Below, piece after piece: positions 25,484 to 34,332 of a stretch of DNA of 64,000 bases. The stretch's first letter is position 1, and each line of letters starts with the position of its first letter. The notes under the pieces are model-generated. The model saw only the letters and a list, made by a program, of their open reading frames with translations. It searched no databases and was not told the DNA's origin. Both the position numbers and the translations under genes were made by a program. The DNA is from Micavibrio_C sp046294845 (GTDB lineage Bacteria; Pseudomonadota; Alphaproteobacteria; Micavibrionales; Micavibrionaceae), in the NCBI GenBank assembly GCA_046294845.1, contig JBKBNU010000001.1, positions 1,550,001 to 1,614,000 on the forward strand. The letters are read 5' to 3'.

Positions 25484-26173
25484 TTGGAAATTTTACTTCT
25501 AATATTTGTTTCCGTGGTTCTAGTTGGATGTGTTGTCTATCAAGACAAGCAGTATAAAAAGACAGCCTATTATCAAGTTACAAAAAATCCATACTCTTCC
25601 GTTAAATATAATAAAGGTATGTACGGTGAGTACTATGCCTATAAGCGTTTACAGGCTCTTGAAGAAGGAGGTAGTAAATTTCTTTTCAATCTCTACATTC
25701 CGAGAGGGAATGAAAAAACAACTGAAATTGATATGCTTTTGGTTTGTTCAAAAGGTCTTATTGTTTTTGAAAGCAAGAATTATAGTGGTTGGATTTTTGG
25801 AAATGAGAAAAATAAGAACTGGACGCAAACCTTTCCAGCGGGCAGGGGGAGAAGTCACAGGGAACGTTTTTATAATCCAATTATGCAGAACGCTACTCAC
25901 ATTAAACATTTAAGGCGTATTGTAGGTGATAATATCCCTATTTATTCAATTATCGTTTTTTCGGATCATTGTACCTTGAAAGATGTATCTGTTTATAGCG
26001 ATGTACAGGTTGTACAAGGTTACGAAATTTTCTCTGTAGTTAATAGGTTGCTTAATCAAAAGCCTGATTGTTTAGGTGAGATGCAAATTACCCAGCTCTA
26101 TATTAAGCTCTATCCCTATTCTCAGGTTGGTAGTGAGGTGAAAGAAAAGCATGTTGAGGTTAATGGCCTTTAA
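25484..26173 (+). CDS. NERD-domain protein with N-terminal membrane anchor
   Basis: 229 residues. One hydrophobic segment at the N-terminus (about 2-20) followed by a NERD (nuclease-related) domain: GMYGEYYAYKRLQ, then TEIDMLLVCSKGLIVFESKNYSGW, where the Asp and the ExK pair match the catalytic pattern of restriction-endonuclease-like folds. It starts with TTG preceded by AAGGAG. Codon use is markedly AT-rich compared with neighbouring genes, and it lies beside tRNA-Ser, so recent acquisition is likely. Role unknown; NERD proteins are often suspected in DNA processing or defence. Alone, with no recognisable partner. Confidence 0.82.
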   Translation: MEILLLIFVSVVLVGCVVYQDKQYKKTAYYQVTKNPYSSVKYNKGMYGEYYAYKRLQALEEGGSKFLFNLYIPRGNEKTTEIDMLLVCSKGLIVFESKNYSGWIFGNEKNKNWTQTFPAGRGRSHRERFYNPIMQNATHIKHLRRIVGDNIPIYSIIVFSDHCTLKDVSVYSDVQVVQGYEIFSVVNRLLNQKPDCLGEMQITQLYIKLYPYSQVGSEVKEKHVEVNGL

Positions 26174-26232
26174 TTTACCTAGCCTCTTCAATTATTAATA
26201 ATATAGGCCTTATATAACTGGATTGCTGAAAA

Positions 26233-26322
26233 TGGCGGATGAGGTGAGATTCGAACTCACGGAGGGCTTGCACCCTCGCCGGTTTTCAAGACCGGTGCAT
26301 TCAACCACTCTGCCACTCATCC
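26233..26322 (-). tRNA. tRNA-Ser (anticodon TGA)
   Basis: 90-nt class II tRNA on the minus strand. The acceptor GGATGAG pairs with CTCATCC, the anticodon loop CTTGAAA carries TGA, a long variable arm is present (GCGAGGGTGCAAGCCCTC), and the T-loop is TTCGAAT. CCA is encoded at 26233-26235. Confidence 0.96.
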
Positions 26323-26449
26323 GCATAGAATATTTTTGCATTAAATCAACAAGATAAATAATTTTGTTAATGTAATACATTAAAAGAGCCGGCGTGGGTT
26401 GACGAAGCCGCGCTCTCTGACGCAGTGTTTTAGCGAAGGAGATCAAAAG

Positions 26450-26791
26450 ATGCAAGATGTGAATGGTGTTCCCCATATTACTCCACAAGAGGCGCGCGAA
26501 TGGCAGAAAAGCGGGCGCGCGGTTCTGGTTGATGTGCGGGAACCTGTCGAGTTGGCGGCTGTGGCTATCGAGGGAGCGGTCAATGTTCCCGGGTCTTGTT
26601 TTAATTGTGAGGATGTACTGGCGGCGGCTGGCGATAAAGAGATTGTCTTCTTTTGCAAAATGGGTGGCCGTGCCATGCAGGCCCATCAGTATTTCACATC
26701 CTCTACAGGACGTCAGGCCGTTTGTATGGATGGCAGTATAACAGGATGGGCTGCCGCCGGATTACCTGTGACGGAAGAGTCTGCTGCCTAG
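26450..26791 (+). CDS. single-domain rhodanese (sulfurtransferase)
   Basis: 113 residues, one rhodanese domain. The motif LVDVREPVELA is near 25-35, and the active-site Cys lies in FFCKMGGRA, a six-residue loop of the thiosulfate sulfurtransferase kind. ATG 26450 was chosen because a textbook AAGGAG sits 7-8 bases before it; the frame is open from TTG 26399. It probably moves sulfur from thiosulfate or a protein persulfide to an unknown acceptor. Its stop abuts the next start. Confidence 0.92.
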   Translation: MQDVNGVPHITPQEAREWQKSGRAVLVDVREPVELAAVAIEGAVNVPGSCFNCEDVLAAAGDKEIVFFCKMGGRAMQAHQYFTSSTGRQAVCMDGSITGWAAAGLPVTEESAA

Positions 26792-27574
26792 ATGATTTTT
26801 ACCCTTTCCAAAATTTTTTGGCTTTTGGCGGCACCCGCCAACCTGATGGGGTTGTGCCTGCTTTTGGCGGGGGCGGGACGTTTGCTGAAATGGTGGAAAT
26901 TCTCGGACTTCTTTTTCTATATCGGGATGACGCTTTTTGTAGTGTTTGGCGTGTTTCCTACGGGGCCTTCCCTTGTGGCATGGCTGGAAACACAGCATAG
27001 CCGTCCGGCCGATTTGCCGGATAAGGTAAAGGGCATCATTGTTTTGGGCGGGGCCTTTGATACGCGCCTTTCATACATTTATGGTGTGCCCGTGTTGAAT
27101 GACGGGGTCGAGCGGGTTCTTGATGGTGCCATGCTGACGCGCTATTACGCAGACAGTACCCTATTGTTCAGCGGCGGAAGCGGGCGCCTGACCAATCGTG
27201 AAAGAACCGAGGCCGCCGATGCTGCCGATTTCCTTCGGCATTTTCCCGATATCAAGGACAGGGTGATTTACGAGGATCGCTCGCGCAATACATGGCAGAA
27301 TGCTGCCTATAGCTATGAATTGGCCAAACCACAAAAGGGCGAGAAGTGGATTTTGGTGACGTCGGCCTATCACATGCCAAGGGCAAATATGATGTTCCGT
27401 CAGGCCGGATGGCCTGAACTGATACCATGGCCTACGGATTTCAGATCGGATGGTGAAGTTGATATGATTCCAAGAAAGTTTGATATTCTGGGGAACTTTT
27501 ATCAAAGCCATGTTGCGGTAAAGGAAATTATCGGCCAGTTCGTTTATAAGACCCGATTGAAATATGGCATTTAA
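26792..27574 (+). CDS. YdcF/ElyC-like DUF218 protein
   Basis: 260 residues. Two hydrophobic segments at the N-terminus (about 8-30 and 37-62) followed by a DUF218 domain: GIIVLGGAFDTR, LFSGGSGRL, EDRSRNTWQNA and VTSAYHMPRA are the conserved blocks. E. coli ElyC, of this family, affects peptidoglycan and lipid-carrier use; here the following genes are also cell-wall genes. The start codon follows the rhodanese stop with no gap. Confidence 0.88.
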   Translation: MIFTLSKIFWLLAAPANLMGLCLLLAGAGRLLKWWKFSDFFFYIGMTLFVVFGVFPTGPSLVAWLETQHSRPADLPDKVKGIIVLGGAFDTRLSYIYGVPVLNDGVERVLDGAMLTRYYADSTLLFSGGSGRLTNRERTEAADAADFLRHFPDIKDRVIYEDRSRNTWQNAAYSYELAKPQKGEKWILVTSAYHMPRANMMFRQAGWPELIPWPTDFRSDGEVDMIPRKFDILGNFYQSHVAVKEIIGQFVYKTRLKYGI

Positions 27575-27600
27575 AGTTGTGGGAAGGGAGTTGTGTGTCT

Positions 27601-28752
27601 ATGATGAAAAAAAATATGAAGAGCATCAGGGAGTATATAATGAAAGCCGGACGCACAGGCCTTTTTATGACAGTGACCGGACTGAGCATGCTTTTTGCGG
27701 CGCAGTCGGTTTATGCCCAGACAGATGAATTTCAGACCATTGTTGAGGATGTCAGAGCCGAAGCGCGGGCGCGTAATATCAGTGAGCGCACCATCAGTCG
27801 CGGTCTTGATGGTATTGAAGCCCTTCATGTGAAAAAATTTGAAACCAACCAGCCCGAGACCAGCCGCCAGATCAGCTTTGCAGAGTACTACGGTCGTAGA
27901 GCCACGCCTGCGGCGATTGCCAAAGGTCGTCAATTTATGCGCGATCATGCGCAGGCTTTCAGGAAGATAGAGCAGGAGACGGGTGTTCCTGCCGCTGTCA
28001 TTGCCGCCATTTTAAGCATTGAGTCAAATTATGGCTCTAATACAGGCGATAAAAAAGTTATTCCTGCCTTGTTGACACTTGTCAGGGACGTAGAGGGCGA
28101 TAGCAAACGCGCCCGTGATCGTCGCAAGATGTTCAAGGAGGAAGCCCTGCAGGCGCTCCAGCTATTGGAAGATGGCTATGACGAAATTGTAACGCGCAAT
28201 GGTTCATGGGCGGGTGCGGTTGGCCCCGCCCAATTTATGCCTTCCAGCATCCGTAGCTATGCCGTTGATGGTGATGGTGATGGTCGCAAAAATATGTGGT
28301 CGGATTACGATGATGTTTTACCGTCGGTTGCAAACTTCCTTCACCGCAAGGGCTGGAATGCGGGTGAACGCTGGGGACGCAAGGTAACGTTGCCAGGTAA
28401 CTTTGATAAAGCGCTTTTGACTGACACCCTGCTTGAACAGCACAACAAAACACCTGATGAATGGGCGGCTATGGGTGTGAAACAAGCCGATGGTTCGGCT
28501 TTGCCCCGCAACGGCACTATGCGCGCCATGCTGATTGCGCCGAATTATAACGTCAAAACAGGTGAGTTTAAGGGGCCTGTCTATATGGTCTATGATAATT
28601 TCCGCACTGTTATGCAATATAACAAGTCATACAAGTATGCTTTGACGGTTCTGCAGATGGCTGACATTATGGGGAAAGAGCCCGCACCGGCAGCAACAGT
28701 CCGTAAACAGGTTGTTGTTCCTGTGCCGCATAACGAACCTTATAACCCCTGA
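27601..28752 (+). CDS. lytic murein transglycosylase, MltB family
   Basis: Exported enzyme that cleaves peptidoglycan to 1,6-anhydro-muropeptides. 383 residues from ATG 27601, chosen for the GGGAAGGGAG site at 27581-27590; the frame is open to TTG 27577. The signal peptide ends near AQSVYAQ. The SLT_2 catalytic domain shows ILSIESNYG, with the catalytic Glu in IES. AGAVGPAQFMPSS follows. The VDGDGDGRKNMW stretch is an EF-hand-like Ca2+ loop typical of MltB. No lipobox, so it is soluble in the periplasm. Confidence 0.93.
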   Translation: MMKKNMKSIREYIMKAGRTGLFMTVTGLSMLFAAQSVYAQTDEFQTIVEDVRAEARARNISERTISRGLDGIEALHVKKFETNQPETSRQISFAEYYGRRATPAAIAKGRQFMRDHAQAFRKIEQETGVPAAVIAAILSIESNYGSNTGDKKVIPALLTLVRDVEGDSKRARDRRKMFKEEALQALQLLEDGYDEIVTRNGSWAGAVGPAQFMPSSIRSYAVDGDGDGRKNMWSDYDDVLPSVANFLHRKGWNAGERWGRKVTLPGNFDKALLTDTLLEQHNKTPDEWAAMGVKQADGSALPRNGTMRAMLIAPNYNVKTGEFKGPVYMVYDNFRTVMQYNKSYKYALTVLQMADIMGKEPAPAATVRKQVVVPVPHNEPYNP

Positions 28753-28767
28753 TACACAAGTCCCGCG

Positions 28768-29727
28768 ATGTTTCGTTTCTCCTTTTTACTGGCCGCCACA
28801 GTCCTGCTTTTGTCGGGTTGTACAGAAATTCAATATTTTGCCCATATGGGCAAGGAAATGGGCGGTACGCTTGATGGTCCCGTAACGTCTGCCCCATCCG
28901 GTTCTCAGGGTAATTTCAAGGTTGGAAAGCCCTACAAGGTCGATGGCCGCACCTACACACCAAAAGAGCAATATGACCTTGTCGAAACAGGGATTGCTTC
29001 ATGGTATGGTCCGGGATTCCATGGAAAAAAAACCGCCAATGGCGAGCGCTTTGACAAGAACGAACTGACAGCGGCACACCGTACACTGCAGATGCCTTCG
29101 CTTGTGCGTGTGACCAATCTCGATAATGGCCGTTCGGTTGTTGTGCGGGTTAATGATCGTGGCCCTTTCAAACGGGGCCGCATTATTGATGTGTCGGAGA
29201 AGGCTGCCGAATTGCTTGCCTTTAAAGGGGCAGGGACGGCGAAAGTAAGACTGGAGGTTCTTACCGAAGAAAGTATGCGTTTGGCACAACTGGCACGTAG
29301 TGGTACCAGCACCAAAGGTTATGAAAATCAGGCAAATGCATTCTCGTCAGAATCTTCGGATGGCAGCTTCCATACAGCTTCCTACACAGCGGGTGATGCC
29401 CGTATGGCAGGCGTCGATAGTGAATCTCTGCCTGCAGGCCATATGAATAACGGCAATTTCTATCCCGATCCCATCGTCAGCCAGCGCCCTGTCCATGTCA
29501 GCAATATTTATGTTCAGGCTGGCTCATTCACAGTTTATGACAATGCCATTCATTTAAGGGATAAATTGGCGGCTCTGGATAATGCTACGGTGCAGACAAC
29601 ACAGGTCAAAGGCCAGACATTCTACCGCGTCAGGGTAGGTCCGGCGAACAGTGTTGATGCTGCCGACAGATTGCTGAGCAAGGTTGTGAATTCAGGCCAC
29701 CGCGAAGCGATCATCGTGGTTGAATAA
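28768..29727 (+). CDS. rlpA: RlpA family lipoprotein with SPOR domain
   Basis: 319 residues. The lipobox LLLSGC gives lipidation at Cys near 17. A double-psi beta-barrel domain (about 70-165: GIASWYGPGFHGKKTANGE, HRTLQMPSLVRVTNL, VNDRGPF) is the lytic transglycosylase part, with Glu in NGERF and Asp in VNDRGP. The C-terminal SPOR domain (about 245-319, starting IYVQAGSF) binds glycan strands stripped of stem peptides at the division septum. It lies between MltB-like and DacC genes, so it belongs to a wall-remodelling set. Confidence 0.94.
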   Translation: MFRFSFLLAATVLLLSGCTEIQYFAHMGKEMGGTLDGPVTSAPSGSQGNFKVGKPYKVDGRTYTPKEQYDLVETGIASWYGPGFHGKKTANGERFDKNELTAAHRTLQMPSLVRVTNLDNGRSVVVRVNDRGPFKRGRIIDVSEKAAELLAFKGAGTAKVRLEVLTEESMRLAQLARSGTSTKGYENQANAFSSESSDGSFHTASYTAGDARMAGVDSESLPAGHMNNGNFYPDPIVSQRPVHVSNIYVQAGSFTVYDNAIHLRDKLAALDNATVQTTQVKGQTFYRVRVGPANSVDAADRLLSKVVNSGHREAIIVVE

Positions 29728-29779
29728 TCCCCGAAAATCCCTATTCTGTGTCATTCCTTCAGAACTTTAGAGGACACTC

Positions 29780-30916
29780 ATGAATAGGCCGTTTTTTTAC
29801 ATATTTATTGCTGTTTTGGTTATGATTTGCGTACCGTTTGGCTTTCAGGCCTCGGCGCAGGATACTGCAGCCAAGCAGGCGATTGTCATCGATTACAATA
29901 CCGGCTTTGTGCTTTATGAAAAAAATGCCGACGAAAGAATGGCGCCATCCTCAATGACCAAGGTCATGACCACCTATCTGGCTTTTGATGCGCTGGATCA
30001 GGGACGTGTCACTCTTGAGCAGACATTCAATGTCAGCGAGAAAGCCTGGCGCACTGGTGGATCCCGTATGTTTATTGACGTTGGCAAGGATGTAAAAGTT
30101 GAAGATCTTCTGCGTGGTATGATTGTCCAATCAGGGAACGATGCCACAGTAGCGATTGCCGAAGGCTTGGGTGGTTCGGAGGAGACCTTTGTCGCCGCCA
30201 TGAACCAGAAAGCAAAAGAGCTGGGCATGGCTAACACGCATTTTATGAATTCCCATGGTCTGGCTGAAGAAGAACATTACTCAACCGCACGTGATCTTGG
30301 TATCCTTGCTGTGCGCAGTGTTAATGATCATCCTAAGTATTATCACTATCACGCCGAGAAGGAATTTACCTTCAATAACATCAAGCAGGCTAACCGCAAT
30401 CCTTTGCTGTTCCGTAATATTGGTGCTGATGGTCTTAAAACGGGCCACACAGATGCTGGTGGCTATGGTTTGATTGGTACGGCTGTTAACGATAAAGGCC
30501 GCCGTGTTGTTATTGTTGTGAATGGCCTTGAGAGCGAGAAGCAACGAGCAGAAGAGTCGACACAGCTTATTACATGGGCGCTCAATGCCTTTGATGATGT
30601 TACGCTGTACAAGGCGGGTGATGTCGTTGATAACGCCTCAGTTGTTCTTGGCAAGCAGGCCTTTGTGCCTTTGACAATTGAAAAAGATATCCGCATTCCG
30701 GTGCCGGTATCGTTTCGTAACGACTTGAAAGTTGAAGTTGTCTATAACGGACCACTGCAGGCGCCGATTAAAAAAGGCGATGTTGTGGGTGTCCTAAAAG
30801 TCAGCATTCCCCGAACCAAGGATTTTGAAGTGCCTTTGGTTGCGGCAGCAGATGTCGAAAAAATAGGCTTCTTCGCGGGTGCCTTTGCCAAAGCGCTCTT
30901 GCTGCTCGATAAGTAA
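29780..30916 (+). CDS. dacC: D-alanyl-D-alanine carboxypeptidase (PBP5/6 family)
   Basis: 378 residues, signal peptide ending near FQASAQ (about 27). Serine penicillin-binding protein motifs: Ser58-x-x-Lys61 (SMTK), Ser118-Gly-Asn (SGN) and KTG near 220 (KTGHTDAGG). A PBP5 C-terminal beta domain follows, then an amphipathic or hydrophobic tail (FFAGAFAKALLLLDK) that would attach the enzyme to the outer face of the inner membrane. It removes the terminal D-Ala of stem peptides. It is followed closely by tmk. The dacA/dacC distinction cannot be made from sequence. Confidence 0.93.
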   Translation: MNRPFFYIFIAVLVMICVPFGFQASAQDTAAKQAIVIDYNTGFVLYEKNADERMAPSSMTKVMTTYLAFDALDQGRVTLEQTFNVSEKAWRTGGSRMFIDVGKDVKVEDLLRGMIVQSGNDATVAIAEGLGGSEETFVAAMNQKAKELGMANTHFMNSHGLAEEEHYSTARDLGILAVRSVNDHPKYYHYHAEKEFTFNNIKQANRNPLLFRNIGADGLKTGHTDAGGYGLIGTAVNDKGRRVVIVVNGLESEKQRAEESTQLITWALNAFDDVTLYKAGDVVDNASVVLGKQAFVPLTIEKDIRIPVPVSFRNDLKVEVVYNGPLQAPIKKGDVVGVLKVSIPRTKDFEVPLVAAADVEKIGFFAGAFAKALLLLDK

Positions 30917-30927
30917 GTAGGAACCGC

Positions 30928-31566
30928 ATGACGCAAGGGCTTTTTATTACTCTGGAAGGCGGGGAGGGGGCTGGCAAAAGCACCCAAATCCGCCTTTTGG
31001 CTGAAGCCCTGCAGAAATCCGGCCGTGAAGTTGTCTTAACCCGCGAGCCGGGTGGAACGCCCGAGGCGGAAAAAATCCGTAATTTTCTGGTGCAACGTGA
31101 TGGTGGTGACTGGACGCCGATGGCGGAATGCCTTTTGCTTTATGCGGCCCGCCAGATGCACGTTGAAACACTGATCAAGCCGGCGCTTGCGGCGGGTAAA
31201 ATAGTAATATCTGATCGCTTCACAGATTCAACGCGTGCTTATCAAAGCTATGGTGGTGGGCTGCCTATCGAAACTATCGAAAATCTAAACACTCTGGTGC
31301 TTGGTGACTTTGCTCCTGACCTGACTTTCATTCTGGATTTGCCTGTCGAAATTGGTCTGGCGCGTTCGGGAAAAAGGCTGGCAGCGCAAGCCTCGCAAGA
31401 AGACCGCTTCGAAAATATGGGTACAGCTTTTCACGAAAGACTGCGCTTGGGGTTTTTGGAAATAGCTAAAAAAGAACCTACGCGTTGTCATGTGATTGAT
31501 GCCACCCAATCATTGGAAGATGTTGCGGCGTCCCTTTGGGGTATTCTGAAAGGACATTTGGCATGA
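30928..31566 (+). CDS. tmk: thymidylate kinase
   Basis: Phosphorylates dTMP to dTDP. 212 residues. P-loop GGEGAGKST at 11-19, the DR(Y/F) motif as SDRFTDSTRAYQ, and TREPGGTPEAE in the dTMP-binding region. The stop overlaps the holB start in an ATGA junction, the common tmk-holB arrangement. Confidence 0.96.
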   Translation: MTQGLFITLEGGEGAGKSTQIRLLAEALQKSGREVVLTREPGGTPEAEKIRNFLVQRDGGDWTPMAECLLLYAARQMHVETLIKPALAAGKIVISDRFTDSTRAYQSYGGGLPIETIENLNTLVLGDFAPDLTFILDLPVEIGLARSGKRLAAQASQEDRFENMGTAFHERLRLGFLEIAKKEPTRCHVIDATQSLEDVAASLWGILKGHLA

Positions 31567-32750
31567 GCATGTTTGACGACTTCGATGATGACCTGATGGA
31601 TGATGCAGATGGCTTTGATGCTTCATCAACAACATCCCCAGCTGGAGGGGAAGGTCTTGAGGAACCTCGCCAGATGAATGTCTGTTATGGGCATGAGAAC
31701 GTTGAGAAGCAACTGTGTGATCTGATCAACTCTGGCCATATGCCTCACGCCCTAATTTTTGCAGGCCCTGAAGGCATCGGGAAAGCTACAATGGCCTTTC
31801 GTCTTGCCAAGGCTCTTCTGAAAAGAGGAGTGGATGATGATAGTTCCTCGGGCGGTGGTTTGTTTGGGGAAGCTCTCCCCCCCCTCAAAACTGAAACACT
31901 GGATGTTGATCAGGAAGATCAGGTATCGCGCATGGTTGCAGCCGCAGGGCATCCCGACCTGCTGACGGTAGAACGCGAATTTGACGAGAAGAAGGGGCGC
32001 TTCAAAGGCTCCCTCGGGATTGAGCCTGTACGCAGGATTGCTCCTTTCATGCGGATGACAGCATCCTTTGGCGGATGGCGTATTGCCATCATCGATGATG
32101 CCGACACCATGACCAATGAGGCGCAAAATGCAATCCTGAAAATTCTTGAGGAGCCTCCGGCAAATGCTTTGATGATAGTTGTTTGCCATCGTCCGGGCAT
32201 GATGATTTCAACCATCCGCTCCCGCTGCCGGATGATCCATTTTGGCGAATTGCCTTTGGCATCATTCAGTCAAATCCTTAAAAAGGCCGAGAGAAGTTTG
32301 GGTGATGCTGATATCCAGATCCTTTATGCCATCACGGGTGGTAGTGCAGGACAGGCCGTCAGATTGCTGGAAGAAGGGGGGCTTGAAGTTGTTTACAAGG
32401 TTTCAGGGCTTCTGGCACAGTGGCCCACATGGGATTGGTACCAGATTCATAATTTGGCCGAAAACCTTTCAAAACCAGGTCAGGAAGATAGCTACAAAAG
32501 CTTTACCGAGATTTTTTTGTGGGCTGTCAAGTCGTTATTAAAGGCGCGCGTTAAGCAGGATGCGTTGCCGCAAGTATTGGCGCAGGCAGAAATTGTTTCC
32601 ATGGCCAATAACTACAGTGTTGAAAGCTGGCTGGAAATTATTTCCCAATTAAAGGAACATTTCCAGACAGCAGAATATTCAAACCTTGATAAGCGACAAG
32701 CTATTCTGGGTGCGTTTAACATTTTTGAGGAAGCCAGAAAGGCTGCTTAA
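31563..32750 (+). CDS. holB: DNA polymerase III delta-prime subunit
   Basis: Clamp-loader subunit. 395 residues starting at the ATGA overlap with tmk; an upstream in-frame ATG at 31536 is inside tmk and was rejected. The first 45 residues are an unusual, very acidic, low-complexity extension (DDFDDDLMDDADGFD). The AAA+ fold follows with GPEGIGKATMA as Walker A, IIDDADTMTNEAQNAILKILEEPP as the Walker B/sensor region, and STIRSRCRMIHF as the SRC motif. The cysteines of a zinc knuckle are not evident, as in many alphaproteobacterial versions. Confidence 0.93.
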   Translation: MSMFDDFDDDLMDDADGFDASSTTSPAGGEGLEEPRQMNVCYGHENVEKQLCDLINSGHMPHALIFAGPEGIGKATMAFRLAKALLKRGVDDDSSSGGGLFGEALPPLKTETLDVDQEDQVSRMVAAAGHPDLLTVEREFDEKKGRFKGSLGIEPVRRIAPFMRMTASFGGWRIAIIDDADTMTNEAQNAILKILEEPPANALMIVVCHRPGMMISTIRSRCRMIHFGELPLASFSQILKKAERSLGDADIQILYAITGGSAGQAVRLLEEGGLEVVYKVSGLLAQWPTWDWYQIHNLAENLSKPGQEDSYKSFTEIFLWAVKSLLKARVKQDALPQVLAQAEIVSMANNYSVESWLEIISQLKEHFQTAEYSNLDKRQAILGAFNIFEEARKAA

Positions 32751-32757
32751 GCAAATC

Positions 32758-34332
32758 ATGAATACAAAAGCTCCCTATTACATTACTACCGCGATTGCCT
32801 ATGTTAACGGTTCCCCGCACTTGGGTCACGCTTATGAAGTTATCCTGACAGATGTCATGGCGCGTTTTCGCCGTCTGGATGGGCATCCGGTTTTCTTCCT
32901 GACGGGTACGGACGAACATGGCGAAAAAGTTGCCACAACAGCCGAAAAAAACGGTGTTGCCCCGCGCGATTTCTGTGACAAGATTGCCAGTGAATTTGTT
33001 GAAATGGACAAAGTCCTGAATATCAGTCAGGATGATTTTATCCGTACAACGCAGCCGCGCCACTATAAGGCCTCGCAGGCTATCTGGGATAAAATTACAG
33101 AGAACGGCGATATTTATCTCGGCAAGTATGAGGGATGGTATTCCGTTCGTGATGAGGCTTTTATTGGCGAAGATGAACTGACCACTGATGCCAGCGGCAA
33201 AAAATTCGCCCCTTCCGGTGCGGAGGTTGTTTGGAAGGAAGAGCCCAGCTATTTCTTCCGCTTGTCGGCTTACACAGAAAAACTTCTCGCCTATTACGAA
33301 AAGCACCCCGAATTCATTGAGCCGGAAAGCCGCCGCAACGAAATTGTATCCTTTGTAAAGCAAGAGGGGGGCCTGAAAGACCTGTCTATCTCCCGTACCA
33401 GCTTTGACTGGGGTGTGCCTGTTCCCAAAGATGACCGCCATGTGATGTATGTCTGGCTGGATGCCTTGACAAACTATATAACCGGCGTTGGCTATCCCGA
33501 TGAAAATAGCGATACCTTCAAAAAATTCTGGCCTGCTGATGTCCATGTGATTGGCAAGGATATCATCCGTTTCCATGCGATTTACTGGCCTGCCTTCCTT
33601 ATGGCGGCCAATCTGCGATTGCCAAAGAAGATTTTTGCCCATGGCTTTATCAATGTTGAAGGGCAGAAAATGTCGAAATCTATCGGCAATGTTCTATCGC
33701 CACATGATTTGGTCAATACGTACGGTCTTGATCAGACCCGTTACTTCCTGATGAGGGAAATTCCGCACGGTCAGGACGGCAATTTTGCCCATGATCAGGC
33801 TGTTCTTCGTATCAATAGCGATCTCGCAAACTCTTTAGGCAACCTTGCACAAAGAACGCTCTCCATGATCAATAAAAACTGTGGTGGTATTGTGCCACAG
33901 GCGGGCGCCTTTAGCGAAGATGACAAAGCACTTCTGGACCTCGTCCATATCCGCATGCTGCCAACCGTGCGCCATGAATATGATCGCTTCCACATTCACC
34001 GTGCGATTGAAGAAATCATGCGTGTTTCCTATGAGGCCAACAGCTATATTGATCGTCAGGCTCCATGGGGACTGAAAAAAACAGATCCTGAGCGCATGGG
34101 CACAGTTTTATACGTTCTGGCCGAGGTCGTCAGATGTCTGGCGCTGATCATGCAGCCTTTGACGCCTGACTCGGCTGCCAGAATGCTGGAGCAGCTGGCT
34201 ATACCGGAGAACGAACGCAGTTTTACCTATATTGAGTCATCCTACGCCCTGAAAGCGGGAACAGCGCTGCCTGTGCCGCAAGGTGTTTTCCCTCGCATCA
34301 ATACCGAAGAAGATCAGAAAGCCGCCGGTTAA
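32758..34332 (+). CDS. metG: methionyl-tRNA synthetase
   Basis: 524 residues from ATG 32758 (the frame is open upstream inside holB). Class I signature: the HIGH-type motif HLGH near 20 in YVNGSPHLGHAYE, and KMSKS near 304 in GQKMSKSIGN. The connective-peptide region has no Cys pairs, so this is a zinc-free form. No C-terminal Trbp111-like tRNA-binding domain is present. The stop directly abuts the tatD start. Confidence 0.96.
   Translation: MNTKAPYYITTAIAYVNGSPHLGHAYEVILTDVMARFRRLDGHPVFFLTGTDEHGEKVATTAEKNGVAPRDFCDKIASEFVEMDKVLNISQDDFIRTTQPRHYKASQAIWDKITENGDIYLGKYEGWYSVRDEAFIGEDELTTDASGKKFAPSGAEVVWKEEPSYFFRLSAYTEKLLAYYEKHPEFIEPESRRNEIVSFVKQEGGLKDLSISRTSFDWGVPVPKDDRHVMYVWLDALTNYITGVGYPDENSDTFKKFWPADVHVIGKDIIRFHAIYWPAFLMAANLRLPKKIFAHGFINVEGQKMSKSIGNVLSPHDLVNTYGLDQTRYFLMREIPHGQDGNFAHDQAVLRINSDLANSLGNLAQRTLSMINKNCGGIVPQAGAFSEDDKALLDLVHIRMLPTVRHEYDRFHIHRAIEEIMRVSYEANSYIDRQAPWGLKKTDPERMGTVLYVLAEVVRCLALIMQPLTPDSAARMLEQLAIPENERSFTYIESSYALKAGTALPVPQGVFPRINTEEDQKAAG

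Noticed and set aside
25336..26322. Integrative element with tRNA-Ser as attachment site
   Set aside because: No duplicate of the tRNA 3' end was seen to the left and there is no integrase; only the NERD gene is anomalous.
28260..28290. Short GGTGAT repeats that look like a microsatellite
   Set aside because: They encode the Asp-Gly residues of a Ca2+-binding loop in the MltB-like transglycosylase.
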